Shown piece after piece: positions 39,793-49,351 of a stretch of DNA of 52,611 nt (positions are counted from its first letter, which is position 1; each line of letters begins with the position of its first letter). Under the pieces are notes generated by a model. It saw only the letters and a program-made list of their open reading frames with translations. It ran no database searches and was not told the DNA's origin. A program made the translations under genes and the position numbers. The DNA is from Gammaproteobacteria bacterium (GTDB lineage Bacteria; Pseudomonadota; Gammaproteobacteria; Pseudomonadales; Pseudohongiellaceae): NCBI GenBank assembly GCA_019654215.1, contig BPDI01000019.1, positions 1 to 52,611 on the forward strand, written 5' to 3'.

Positions 39793-40221
39793 ATGAGACG
39801 AGTCCTTATCGGAACCATAACGTTTTTGTTAGGTAGTATTGCTACATCGATGGCCTATTCACAGGAGCTTGGGCCTGTGAATGGGAATGCGGAAGCTGGC
39901 GCACAACTTTATTACGATCATGGCTGCCACGGTTGTCATGGTTATTCAGGATACGGACGCCAAGATCTGAACAACACCGGCAGCCCATGGTTAATGAACG
40001 TCGAAGTATTTCGAGCCTTCCTGCGCGCTCGAGCGAATGAAGCTCCCATTTTACCGTCTACTTCAATGCCCAACTACCCGCAGAATTCTCTGAGTGATGA
40101 GATGGTAAACGATATCTATGCCTATATCCGCTCCCTGCCAGATAATAGGCCAGAAACCGAAGACATCCCCACCCTCCTTAATATCTTAGAAGCAGCGGGA
40201 CAACGAGAATTCAAAAAATAG
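39793..40221 (+). CDS. Secreted mono-haem cytochrome c
   Basis: 142 aa with a signal peptide (IGTITFLLGSIATSMAYSQ). The haem-attachment motif C45-H-G-C-H49 is in YYDHGCHGCHGYSG. The likely distal ligand is Met92 in PSTSMPNYP, and the C-terminal helix reads SDEMVNDIYAYIRSLPDN. This is a class I, cytochrome-c5/alcohol-dehydrogenase-cytochrome-like domain. Start is set by GGAG a few bases upstream in the 10-bp gap after the TPP-enzyme stop. Tight spacing and shared periplasmic location make it a likely electron acceptor for that enzyme; this is inference. Confidence 0.9.
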   Translation: MRRVLIGTITFLLGSIATSMAYSQELGPVNGNAEAGAQLYYDHGCHGCHGYSGYGRQDLNNTGSPWLMNVEVFRAFLRARANEAPILPSTSMPNYPQNSLSDEMVNDIYAYIRSLPDNRPETEDIPTLLNILEAAGQREFKK

Positions 40222-40405
40222 GAAATTAATCCCGTTGTTAGCGAAAAGCTAACTTAGTTATGTGAACGAGTTAGCAATCTAAAAATCTGCGACACCAGGA
40301 CCAAGCTTTCTAGCGAATAATTGCTAGACAGTATGACACACATTTCTAATGAAATGATTTAATCTGCCTTGCTTTTGGCAAATATAGAATATTTTGTAGT
40401 CGAAC

Positions 40406-40567
40406 ATGACAATCTCCTCGACGATTATTGCTTTGTCAGTCGTTCTTTCAACTATTTGCCTGATCTACTTGAACAACACAGAAATGACTCAGAGAGTTGA
40501 TAAATCTAACCAACCTAAATCATGGAATAAGTTGCTTAAATATTCTGCTAATGGCCAGTGGTGCTGA
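40406..40567 (+). CDS. Possible small single-helix membrane protein
   Basis: 53 codons from the ATG at 40406. An N-terminal hydrophobic helix (IIALSVVLSTICLIYL) is followed by a polar tail (NNTEMTQRVDKSNQPKSWNK). No clear Shine-Dalgarno and no recognised family. It ends 53 bp before the tRNA 3' end on the opposite strand. Recorded as a candidate only. Confidence 0.25.
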   Translation: MTISSTIIALSVVLSTICLIYLNNTEMTQRVDKSNQPKSWNKLLKYSANGQWC

Positions 40568-40619
40568 TTTGTGTAGCAAAGAAAAAGGGAAGCTGATTTC
40601 TCTGCTCCCCTTAATTGTA

Positions 40620-40697
40620 TGGTGCCGCCACCAAGAGTCGAACTCGGGACCTGCTGATTACAAGTCAGCTGCTCTACCACGGCTGAGCTATAGCGGC
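40620..40697 (-). tRNA. tRNA-Thr (anticodon TGT)
   Basis: The minus strand reads GCCGCTATAGCTCAGCC... through the anticodon arm CTGACTTGTAATCAG (loop CTTGTAA, anticodon TGT) and the T-arm CCGAGTTCGACTCTTGG to TGGCGGC-A-CCA. The acceptor stem GCCGCTA/TGGCGGC pairs with one G-T wobble, and CCA is encoded. The D-loop is slightly long, giving 78 bases. Identity agrees with E. coli thrU in the anticodon arm. Confidence 0.93.
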
Positions 40698-41184
40698 TTC
40701 GTTTCAATCTTAGACCAAATCGAGGCGCGCATACTACAAAAAATTACATGGCGGTTCAATAGCGCTAAGCGGCACCTTTTCTCTCGGCTTAGGTGGTGCG
40801 GCGGATGAGGAATGATAGTTCAATCTAATAGCAAGATGCGTCAGAAATTGCTAACGCGAGAGATATTGCAGTCACTTACACATTTATCACAGCAATTCCC
40901 AATGCGTTGTCGCCAAAAATTAAAGTATCAAGATTTCTTTGCAAGGAAAAATATAGAACGACGTAATTCGCAAGATAGTTCGAATAGCTCACAGCAACCC
41001 AACTCTGGTGTCGCTTGTTTAGCCAGTTTAATGCTGAAAATGATTTTCTGTCGCAATAGGCGGGCATGAACAACAGAAATGAAGAATACTAAGTTAAACC
41101 CTATTTTGCTAAAGTATTCACAGGCTTAGGGACGAAATCACTAAATTCTAGGGTTAGGTTTCGAAGAGAAATCAGGCAAAGCTG
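40698..41184. other. Spacer after tRNA gene, no confident gene
   Basis: About 490 bases. Open stretches at 40812-41069 (+) and 40876-41073 (-) overlap each other, lack ribosome sites and have no recognisable features. I call neither. The tRNA-Thr promoter must lie just after 40697. Confidence 0.5.
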
Positions 41185-42035
41185 GTGAACATTTCTCCAT
41201 CAATACAAGAATTTTTTCAAATGATGGCTCTGTGGGGCTGGATCTGGATAATTCCTATTCTAGAAAAGCTTTCCCCTCTTAAAGGGCAGAAATTCATCCG
41301 GCCCGGAATGATCAATGACCTGATTCATACCTATCACCGTGTCCATCTCTGGAGTTTTTTAAATGCTGCCCTTATTGCCTGGCTCGCTGCCTATGCCCAG
41401 GAACACGGAGGTCAGGGACTATTCGGAAGAGGCGCTTTGATTGACGCGCATTGGTCTATCACTGCCTTATGCGTAATGTTGTTCGGACATGTCTCATTCT
41501 ATGTGGCGCATTACGCCTGTCATAAAGTTCCGTTGCTGTGGCAGTTTCACAAAGTTCATCACAGTTCTCTGAAACTGGATTCATTTTCTACCAGCCGCTT
41601 TCATATTTTTGATAAAACATTATTTGCCGCGCCTTATTTAATGCTCGTGACTTATTTCCAACCAGATCCGGGAATTGTATTTCTCTTTATTTCCTTAAAT
41701 GATTTTTGGGGACGATATGGCCATGGCAATATTAAGGACCCACACTGGATTGGATATTTTTGAGTAATCCAAAATTCCATCGTGGCATCATTCAAATCAT
41801 CCGGAAGCTATCGATAAAAATTTTTCTGCTGAATTTAATTTTCTCGATTGGATTTTTGGACTGCCTACTATCCAAAAGACAAAATACCGGCAGATTTTGG
41901 TTTCGAAGGCTACAGCAACAATATTATCATTCACATTACCACCATTTGTCGATTGTTATAAAATTGTTAAAAGAATGGCTGGATAGCACTTCTGCGCAAA
42001 CCCAAACAAACCGAAACCGAGGGTTTTGGAAATAG
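41185..42035 (+). CDS. Fatty acid hydroxylase/sterol desaturase family membrane protein (frameshifted)
   Basis: Di-iron membrane hydroxylase. A GTG at 41185 gives an N-terminal helix; ATG 41221 is an alternative start. The histidine boxes are visible: HYACH (HxxxH), HKVHHS (HxxHH) and, after a slip near 41770, HRGHHSNHPEAIDKNF (third box). The tail FLDWIFGTAYYPKDK follows. Corrected length is about 275-285 aa. The exact end is uncertain because a further slip occurs near 41920, and reading ends at either about 41956 or 42035. Substrate (fatty acid, sterol or carotenoid) cannot be decided. Confidence 0.82.
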
Positions 42036-42052
42036 CAAACGCTAGTCTCGAC

Positions 42053-43634
42053 ATGACCAATCCAACTGAGTCTACTGCCTGGAATGATCTCTTCGCCTTT
42101 GTCTGATTTTAAGCATGAAGATTTTCACCTTGCCCAGTTATTTGAGGATAATGATCGCTTCTCAGAGTTTTCAGTCAGCCATGAAAACTTGCTTTTGGAT
42201 TACTCGAAGAATTTTGTAACTACTGAAACTATGGGTACTCTTATTGAGCTAGCCAAGGAAATGGGGCTAACTGATGCAATCAATGCAATGTTTGCGGGAG
42301 AGAAAATCAACATCACTGAAAATCGCGCCGCACTCCACTCAGCTTGTCGAATTCCAGAAGAAAAAAACTCGAATACAGAAATTGTTAGCTGCCTAAAACA
42401 AATGGACTCATTTGTTACCGCGATTCATTCCGGTGAATGGAAAGGTTACTCGGGAAACAAAATTACCGACATTGTAAATATTGGCATCGGTGGTTCTGAT
42501 TTAGGTCCGGTATTCGTTTGTGATGCTCTTTCGAGTTTTTCTACAAACGACATAAAGCCACATTTTGTTTCTAACGTGGATCCTACTGATCTTGATAATG
42601 TCGTTGCGGGTTTAGATCCAGCAACCACATTATTTATTGTCGCATCCAAGTCATTTAAAACCCTAGAAACTATCCAAAATGCCCATGCAGCGAAGAACTG
42701 GTTGCTGTCTCAGTCCGCCTCCCCTGAATGCATAAGAAATCATTTCGTTGCAATAACAACGAATTCTGCTGCAGCATCAGAATTTGGCATACAAGAGCAA
42801 AACCTCTTTCCCATGTGGGAATGGCTAGGCGGTCGTTATTCTTTATGGTCAGCGATTGGTCTGCCTATTGCTCTTTCCATTGGTATGAATCATTTTCGCC
42901 AGCTACTTGCCGGCGCCCATTCCATGGATAAGCACTTTCATTCTACAGAGCTCCGTAAAAATCTTCCGGTAATAATGGGGCTGCTCACTGTTTGGTATAC
43001 AGGATTCTTGAACGCCCATAGTCATGCAGTTGTTCCTTACAGCCAAAAGCTTCAGCGGTTCCCTGCTTATCTGCAGCAACTGTATATGGAAAGCTTGGGT
43101 AAGAATGTAAATAAGAATGATGAACCAGTAACTAGTAACACAGGTGATGTATTGTGGGGTGCTGTCGGTACGAATGCTCAACATTCCTTTTTCCAACTAT
43201 TGCATCAGGGCACAGAATTTATTCCGGTGGATTTTCTCGGTGTTATAAAACCGACGAGTGAAGGAAACGATGCTAGTCGAAGGCAACAATACTTATTAGC
43301 AAATTGCTTAAGCCAAAGTCTGGCGCTAATGCAGGGAAATAATGATTCTTCGGATCAACATAAAAAAATCCAGGGAAACAAACCGAGCAATATACTTCTT
43401 ATAAATGAACTTAATCCTTATAACCTTGGCAGTCTTATTGCTCTTTATGAACATAAAACTTATGTACAAAGCGTAATTTGGAACATCAATGCATTCGATC
43501 AATGGGGAGTTCAATTAGGGAAAGTACTCTCAAACGATGTATTCAAAGCTTTTACAGAATCAGGCTCGAATGTGGAATTCGACTCATCTACAGCTTCGCT
43601 AATTAAGCAAATTGGCGAACTTCTTAATGATTAG
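42053..43634 (+). CDS. pgi: Glucose-6-phosphate isomerase (N-terminal frameshift)
   Basis: Glycolysis/gluconeogenesis, cytosolic. The real start is likely the ATG at 42053, giving MTNPTESTAWNDL. One slip near 42088 leads into the long frame from 42084. Conserved features are NIGIGGSDLGPVFV, ITTNSAAASEFGI, the signature GGRYSLWSAIGLPIAL and YMESLGKNV. GTNAQHSFFQLLHQG includes catalytic His, and the C-terminal Lys is in INAFDQWGVQLGK. Corrected length is about 526 aa, slightly short of E. coli Pgi (549). The GNAT gene starts 2 bp after the stop. Confidence 0.92.
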
Positions 43635-43636
43635 TA

Positions 43637-44079
43637 ATGCTAGTAAACATAAAATTCCGTGCTGGAACTATAAAAGATGACGAATGGATATTTGATTTAT
43701 TCAAGCGAACTATGCAGCACTATGTCGAATCTGCCTGGGGCTGGGATGAATTACTCCAAAAAGAAAGCTTCAAAACTTCACTTCCAATAAAGCAGTTTGA
43801 ACTACTTTGCATTGACGATGAAGCTGTAGGCGGATACCACATTAGCGAAAAAGAAGACCACTTGTTACTGAACATGATCCTGTTAGAACCCGATTTTCAA
43901 CGTCAGGGTTTAGGAGGTGAAATGTTGGCAAGAATTAAGTCTCAGGCAAAGCAACTGAAAAAAAAACCCTTTGGCTAAGTGTATTAAAAACTAATCCTGC
44001 GGTAGATTTTCATTTAAAGGCAGGCTTTAAAGAAGTCAAATCTGACAAGCATAGTATTAAAATGATCTGGGTCGTATAG
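43637..44079 (+). CDS. GNAT-family N-acetyltransferase (one frameshift)
   Basis: About 147 aa. The GNAT core is clear: FRAGTIKDDEWIFDLFKRTM, CIDDEAVGGYHISEKEDHLL, the acetyl-CoA P-loop region FQRQGLGGEMLARIKSQA, and, after a slip in an A-run near 43965, LSVLKTNPAVDFHLKAGFKE. The run of eight A residues is the obvious slip site. Same strand as pgi with only 2 bp between, so co-transcribed. Substrate unknown. Confidence 0.82.
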
Positions 44080-44160
44080 CTACTATAACAAAATAGTTGC
44101 GACACAAACTTGGTCATCAGCTATCGAATAAAGTCATATACCGATACTACTTCTGCTAGT

Positions 44161-44559
44161 TCATACATCTTGTATTTGTCCTTGAGCTTGTCTCTCCGCA
44201 ACGTATGCACCTAATGTTCCAGCAACTAATCTACCGGTACTTGAAACCAAGAAGATCATTTCAAATCCTCGGTCGCTACCTACCAAAATACTCACATCGA
44301 CAATAGCTACCAAAAGGCCAAGTAAAATGCCGTTTGGAATTCTGGATCTCGATAAGTTCTTAGTAATCACATAAGCGCCCAAAAAGCTAAAAATGAATCC
44401 AGCAATAGGCCCGACCCAATACCCCAAGTCTGCCGCAAACGCTTGCGCTTGCTCAGGATCAGGTGGGCCGAATATTGCTACCATTATTACCAAGACTAAA
44501 ACGCTAATGATTTCTATCGCTAACGCGGCAACAACCAGTTGTAGGTATTTTATTTCCAC
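44161..44559 (-). CDS. Small four-helix membrane protein, function unknown
   Basis: 132 aa. Four hydrophobic segments (about residues 6-30, 45-66, 74-93 and 103-122) separated by short loops, with a conserved-looking DLGYWVGPIAGFIFSFLGAYV. No enzymatic motif and no family recognised. It lies 22 bp downstream of the phzF-like gene on the same strand, so likely co-expressed. Confidence 0.65.
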   Translation of the reverse strand: MEIKYLQLVVAALAIEIISVLVLVIMVAIFGPPDPEQAQAFAADLGYWVGPIAGFIFSFLGAYVITKNLSRSRIPNGILLGLLVAIVDVSILVGSDRGFEMIFLVSSTGRLVAGTLGAYVAERQAQGQIQDV

Positions 44560-44581
44560 AATTCGATACTAACTTTTAGCT

Positions 44582-45367
44582 CTAAGTATTTATTTCAATT
44601 TCGCCCTCGAGGTACTTAACTGCCTTTCCTGATATCAAAACTCTATCCCCTGTTAGTTCACAATGCACAACCCCTCCTCTAGGCGAAACTTGTTTCGCGG
44701 TCATCTTTTTCTTTCCTAATCGCTCTGCCCAGTAAGGAATTAGATGTGTAAAAGAAGATCCAGTAACAGGGTCTTCCAAAATCGCCACCTTCGGTGCAAA
44801 AAAACGGGAAACGAAATCGTATTGATTCGACGGTGCTGTCGCAATTACACCTCGCTTATCTAGACATTCTAAAAGCTCTGCTTTCGGCTCAATGCTAGTC
44901 AGGGTTTCTTCGTCTTCATAGACAGCTAAATAGTCTTCGTTCGCCATACAATCATTAGGCTCAATTCCGAGGCCAATAATAAGATTGCGTGGCGCCTCGC
45001 ATATCGATGGCATCTGATTGGGAAAATCCAGCGTGAGTAGATCTCCATTTCTGGTAATGCTGAGGGGCCCGGACAAAGAATCAAAAACGATCTTGTCTTG
45101 ACTATAATCAAATTCATTGAACAAAACAGCAGCAGAGGCAAGGGTAGCGTGGCCACAAAGCTTTACTTCTGACCCGGGAGTAAACCATCGAATTTCAAAA
45201 CCTTTTGCTTTAGGAATGTAGTAGGCGGTCTCGGAAAGGTTATTTTCCTCAGCAATTTTTTGGAGGATCTGGTCTGGGAGCCATTCTTTCAGAGGCACCA
45301 CTGCTGCCGGATTGCCCTCAAAAGATTTTTCCGCAAATGCATCGATCTGATACAACTTTAACTTCAC
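44582..45367 (-). CDS. PhzF-family isomerase/epimerase
   Basis: 261 aa, intact, two-lobed diaminopimelate-epimerase fold. QIDAFAEKSFEGNPAAVVPL opens the family. Glu46 in NNLSETAYY is the catalytic acid of PhzF. IRWFTPGSEVKLCGHATLAS is the central signature, and AILEDPVTGSSFTHLIPYWAERL closes the second lobe. PhzF isomerises a dihydro-hydroxyanthranilate, but most family members, like this one, lie away from phenazine genes and have unknown substrates. No other phenazine genes are here. Confidence 0.88.
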   Translation of the reverse strand: MKLKLYQIDAFAEKSFEGNPAAVVPLKEWLPDQILQKIAEENNLSETAYYIPKAKGFEIRWFTPGSEVKLCGHATLASAAVLFNEFDYSQDKIVFDSLSGPLSITRNGDLLTLDFPNQMPSICEAPRNLIIGLGIEPNDCMANEDYLAVYEDEETLTSIEPKAELLECLDKRGVIATAPSNQYDFVSRFFAPKVAILEDPVTGSSFTHLIPYWAERLGKKKMTAKQVSPRGGVVHCELTGDRVLISGKAVKYLEGEIEINT

Positions 45368-45596
45368 AAACTTAACTCCCTTACTTCAGGCTTTATATTT
45401 AGTTAGGAATCTTTTAGTCATTGATTTAGATAAACACATCGGTAGCTAATTGTGCTTCATCTTGAAAAAACAGTTCAAGGCTTGGAGCCAAATGATCGCC
45501 GCACTAATTCTACCTTTCTAAAAATTATCGTTTTCATGAATTATCGAAACTAGACCTTCAAGAGCGAAACAAAATAATATTGAAAGGAAAAGTGAA
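45368..45596. other. Intergenic spacer
   Basis: About 230 bases between phzF-like and phosphomannomutase genes, both on the minus strand. No ORF or clear terminator recognised. Confidence 0.4.
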
Positions 45597-46950
45597 TTAA
45601 GACCTAATTAGATCTAACAGTTCTTTTGTCTTTGCTTGCATTAAAGGTTCGTCGGCTTTGGATTCGACGTTGAGTCTGACTAAAGGCTCTGTGTTCGACG
45701 TACGCAGATTAAATCGCCAATCAGAATATGCTATGGAGAGGCCATCGATGTGATCGATGGATTCTGCTCCTTCAGAATATTTATCTTCGATTAGTTCTAG
45801 TAAAGCTGCAGGATCATCAATAGTGTTATTAATCTCGCCGCTGGCGGGAAAAGCAGCCATTCTTTTATTTACTAGTTCGGACAGACATTTGTTTTGTTTA
45901 GCTATTAGTTCCACAACTAACAACCATGGCAGCATGCCACTATCGCAGTAGAAAAAATCTCGAAAGTAATGATGAGCGCTGACCTCTCCACCATAGATCG
46001 CATCTTCCTTTCGCATACGCTCTTTGATGAATGCGTGTCCTGTCTTGCAACAGATTGCATTGCCGCCCTTTTCATTGGCGATCTCTATTGTGTTCCAAGG
46101 TTAGTCTTGGATCATGAACAACCTTTGCCCCTGGGTGGCTCGAAAGAAATGACTGGGCCAGCAGCCCGACAATATAGTACCCATCGATGAATCGGCCTCC
46201 CTCGTCAAAGAAAAAGCAACGATCGAAGTCACCGTCCCAAGCAATTCCAATATCGGCTTCATTTTCGATAATGGCTTTAATAGTTGATTCGCGATTTTCT
46301 TCGAGCAATGGATTTGGAACCCCATGAGGAAAGTTGCCGTCCGCCTCGTGATGTACTTTAAAAAAATCGAATGGCAAATGACTTTCTATTAAATCGATAA
46401 TCTGACCCGCAGCACCATTGCCAGCATTACAAACAATTTTTAATGGCTGTAATGCGGTAACATCAATGTAACTCAGTAAATGCTCGATGTAAGCGGCCTT
46501 AACATCTTTCGATGTAACCTTGCCTATTGAAGTTGGCTCCGAAAATTGATCCTGTTCTGCCAGTAGTTGGATTTCCTTGAGCCCAGTATCTCCGCTTATT
46601 GGTTTTGAGTTTTCGCGTACGAATTTCATGCCATTGTAGTCTTTAGGGTTATGGCTAGCAGTTACGACAATCCCACCATCGAAATCGAGATGGGAAGTGG
46701 CAAAATAGATTTCCTCTGTACCACATAGACCAATGTCCACGACATCTATATTGGAATCAATTAGACCTTTTGTAAGAGCTGTACACAATTCTTGGCTAGT
46801 TAAGCGTATGTCATAGCCGACAACAAATTTCCGCGGAGAAAGAAATTGGCCATAGGCACGACCGATTCGATAGGCGATGTTTTCGTTGAGCTGATCTGGA
46901 ACTCTGCCCCTTACATCATAGGCCTTAAAGCAGCTTAGTTCTTCGCTCAT
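45597..46950 (-). CDS. Phosphomannomutase/phosphoglucomutase (one frameshift)
   Basis: Converts mannose 6-phosphate to mannose 1-phosphate (ManB/AlgC type). The N-terminal frame 46072-46950 has [15 protein letters not shown], the catalytic phosphoserine loop [15 protein letters not shown] and the metal loop [12 protein letters not shown]. After a slip near 46105, the frame continues through a [18 protein letters not shown] stretch to [17 protein letters not shown] (sugar-binding loop) and the phosphate loop [15 protein letters not shown]. Corrected length is about 450 aa, normal for the family. It is downstream of manC and the galU relic on the same strand, completing GDP-mannose supply. Confidence 0.9.
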
Positions 46951-46962
46951 TGATTCTGCAGA

Positions 46963-47195
46963 TTATAGGTATGGTTGGTGGCTTCGATAAAAACCCTCGA
47001 TGCTAGCGCAGTCGAAGCGACGGTCCTTAAGTTTGTAGATGATAACATTGCCTACTTCCATGTTTTCTTCCACCCCCATTGAATCAGCGGCTTAGCTACT
47101 GTGGGCAATTTTTCTTCGGGCATCGCCTTGATAGACAGAAAGAAGTCTGTGCCGCAGCTAACGGCAGGGGGCAAGTATTTAGTAATTGCGATCAT
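46963..47195 (-). pseudogene. Collapsed galU (UTP-glucose-1-phosphate uridylyltransferase) remnant
   Basis: The minus strand from the ATG at 47195 reads MIAITKYLPPAVSCGTDFFL, then SIKAMPEEKLPTVAKPLIQ. This lines up with the GalU N-terminus ([31 protein letters not shown]), but the nucleotide motif GLGTR is degraded to SCGTD. After a one-base slip it reads VEEN, then GNVIIYKLKDRRFDCASIEG. The latter resembles the GalU C-terminal segment (RFDCGSKLGYL). About 200 central residues are missing. Its ATG overlaps the manC stop by 4 bases, as in an original manC-galU-pmm operon. Either a genuine internal deletion with decay or an assembly collapse. Confidence 0.6.
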
Positions 47196-48616
47196 GATCT
47201 ATCAATACGCCCGTATTTATCTTCAAAACGTACAATATCATCTTCTCCCAAATAATCTCCCACCTGAACCTCGATAATTTCTACCGCTTCTTCGAATGGA
47301 TTTGCCAGTCTATGTTTACTGCCCAAAGGAATGAAGGTGCTTTCATTTGCTCCGAGAGTGATTTCTTTCCCATCGCAAGTGACCACTCCTTTTCCTTTTA
47401 TAACCGTCCAATGCTCAGCTCGACGATGATGAAGTTGCAATGACAGTGCTTCACCTGGATTCACAATTATGTGCTTAACCTGGTAGCCGTCACGATTGAT
47501 TATTGATTCATATGATCCCCAAGGCCGAAAGACCTTAGTATGGCTAATACATTCTTCTCTATCATTCGCTTCGATCTGTTCGACGATCTGTTTAACTGAT
47601 TGTAATTTTTCTTTGCTTGACACCAACACTGCATCTGGAGTTTCAACGATTATTGCATCTTCAAGACCAACTGCCGCTACCATGCGGGAATGTGCCTGGA
47701 TATAGCTATTCGCAACACCCTCGGTGAACACATCCCCGATGATTGAATTCCCTTCTGCATCCTTTTGATCCAGCTCCCACAGCGCATCCCAAGCGCCGAG
47801 ATCGTTCCAACCCGCATCCAGCCGCACCATAGCTGCCTTGGAGGTTTTCTCCATTACTGCGAAGTCTATTGAATCGCTGCGCACTTCACTGAATTCCCTC
47901 TCTGGTATTCTGTCAAAATCCTCACCCTCCTCAATTGCAGCTAAGGCTTTTTCACAGGAGTTATAAATATCCTCTGCATGTGTCTTTAATTCGTCTAGAT
48001 AGCTTTTGGCAGAAAAAATAAATATTCCGCTATTCCAAAAATAGTCACCGGTTGCAAGATAAGATTCCGCAGCTTGCTTATCAGGCTTTTCAATAAACTT
48101 AGAAACCAAATATCCATTACTTCCCTCTATTACTTCACCTTTATTTATATATCCGTATCCCGTTTCTGGGGCACCTGGCACTATCCCAAATGTAATTAAG
48201 AAGTTTTTCCTAGCCAACTTTACTGCATCATTAACAGCAATATGAAAACTTTCATTGTTTTTGATTAAATGATCAGAGGGTAATACAAGTAAAATTGCTT
48301 CTGAATTTTTCTGCAATGCAAGAAACGCTGCCATGGCAACAGCGGGCGCAGTATTCCGCCCTATTGGCTCCAATAGAATACTTCTGTCACTTCTACCGAG
48401 TTCTCTAAGTTGTTCTGCTACCAAGAATCGATGATCTGCATTGCACACAACTAGAGGTTCGCTAATATCTGCGATGCCCTCGACTCGCCGCAATGTATTT
48501 TGAAAAAGGGATCCTTGGTATTGGGGAAAGTGAATAAACTGCTTAGGTAAAAGTGCTCTCGACACCGGCCACAGTCTGGACCCGATGCCCCCTGCTATTA
48601 CTACGGGAAGAAACAT
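47192..48616 (-). CDS. manC: Mannose-1-phosphate guanylyltransferase/mannose-6-phosphate isomerase
   Basis: Bifunctional enzyme making GDP-mannose. The ATG at 48616 has CAGGTG about 6 bases upstream and gives MFLPVVIAGGIGSRLWPVSR; a TTG at 48637 is less likely. About 474 aa. The nucleotidyltransferase domain has GGIGSRLWP, LLPKQFIHF, LVLPSDHLI and VSKFIEKPD. The C-terminal type II phosphomannose-isomerase cupin (about residues 360-470) has FRPWGSYESI, NPGEALSLQLHHRRAEHW, and FIPLGSKHRLANP. Stop overlaps the galU relic start (ATGA). A 10-bp inverted repeat lies upstream. Confidence 0.93.
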   Translation of the reverse strand: MFLPVVIAGGIGSRLWPVSRALLPKQFIHFPQYQGSLFQNTLRRVEGIADISEPLVVCNADHRFLVAEQLRELGRSDRSILLEPIGRNTAPAVAMAAFLALQKNSEAILLVLPSDHLIKNNESFHIAVNDAVKLARKNFLITFGIVPGAPETGYGYINKGEVIEGSNGYLVSKFIEKPDKQAAESYLATGDYFWNSGIFIFSAKSYLDELKTHAEDIYNSCEKALAAIEEGEDFDRIPEREFSEVRSDSIDFAVMEKTSKAAMVRLDAGWNDLGAWDALWELDQKDAEGNSIIGDVFTEGVANSYIQAHSRMVAAVGLEDAIIVETPDAVLVSSKEKLQSVKQIVEQIEANDREECISHTKVFRPWGSYESIINRDGYQVKHIIVNPGEALSLQLHHRRAEHWTVIKGKGVVTCDGKEITLGANESTFIPLGSKHRLANPFEEAVEIIEVQVGDYLGEDDIVRFEDKYGRIDRS

Positions 48617-48635
48617 AGTATTCACCTGAACATTC

Positions 48636-48666
48636 AAGCAACAATAGTATCAAATAATTGTTGCTT
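48636..48666. promoter_or_regulatory. 10-bp inverted repeat in the manC-fabA divergent region
   Basis: AAGCAACAAT and ATTGTTGCTT are perfect inverted copies separated by 11 bases. They lie 20-50 bases upstream of the preferred manC start, in the 5' region of two divergent genes where no transcript ends. An operator is more likely than a terminator. Confidence 0.5.
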
Positions 48667-48791
48667 TTAATAAAGCGGCAAGAATTCAATTATTAGTAAC
48701 CAGCTTGTGCACAAATTTGTATCGATTATTTAGGCTCGGCACGATAATATCCAATGCCTTGTGAATACGGCCCTGGAGGGGCGTGATCTCA

Positions 48792-49328
48792 ATGAAAGAA
48801 CGGAATGACGGCTTCATTCCCCAAAACTCCTACGAACTAACTGAACTAGTAGATTGTGGGTATGGGAAATTGTTCGGGCCAGGTAACGCAAAACTTCCTG
48901 TCAATAATATGCTCATGCTTGATCGAATTGCCGAAATCAATGCTGATGGTGGCGAGTTCGGTCGTGGACAGATTATTGCTGAACTCGACATAAAGCCCGA
49001 CTTATGGTTTTTCGATTGCCACTTTCCGGGCGATCCTGTTATGCCAGGTTGTTTAGGCCTAGACGCTCTCTGGCAATTAGTTGGCTTCTTCCTTGCTTGG
49101 AGTGGTTTTCCTGGTAAAGGAAGAGCACTTGGCGCTAAGGAAGTAAAATTCACCGGTGAAATATTGCCAGATGCAACGAAAGTAGTTTACGAACTTTCAA
49201 TTAGTAGAGTTATCGAACGTAAACTTGTAGTCGGTATCGCGGATGGCTCAGTGGCAGTTGATGGCAAAGTTATCTACACAACAAAAGCACTTAAAGTTGG
49301 TCTCTTCACTCCCGACCAATCATTTTAG
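48792..49328 (+). CDS. fabA: 3-hydroxydecanoyl-ACP dehydratase/isomerase
   Basis: Introduces the cis double bond in anaerobic unsaturated fatty acid synthesis. GGAGGG lies 11 bases before the ATG at 48792; the GTG at 48783 is too close. The product of 178 aa contains GELFG-like [20 protein letters not shown], then [20 protein letters not shown] with the active-site His, and [14 protein letters not shown] with the catalytic Asp. It ends [13 protein letters not shown]. fabB starts 23 bp downstream, the common fabA-fabB operon of gammaproteobacteria. Confidence 0.96.
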   Translation: MKERNDGFIPQNSYELTELVDCGYGKLFGPGNAKLPVNNMLMLDRIAEINADGGEFGRGQIIAELDIKPDLWFFDCHFPGDPVMPGCLGLDALWQLVGFFLAWSGFPGKGRALGAKEVKFTGEILPDATKVVYELSISRVIERKLVVGIADGSVAVDGKVIYTTKALKVGLFTPDQSF

Positions 49329-49351
49329 GTAAATCAAGAATTGAGGCTTCT

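Noticed and set aside
40812..41073. Overlapping open frames on both strands after the tRNA gene
   Set aside because: Mutually overlapping, low-complexity Gln/Asn/Ser or random composition, no start signals.
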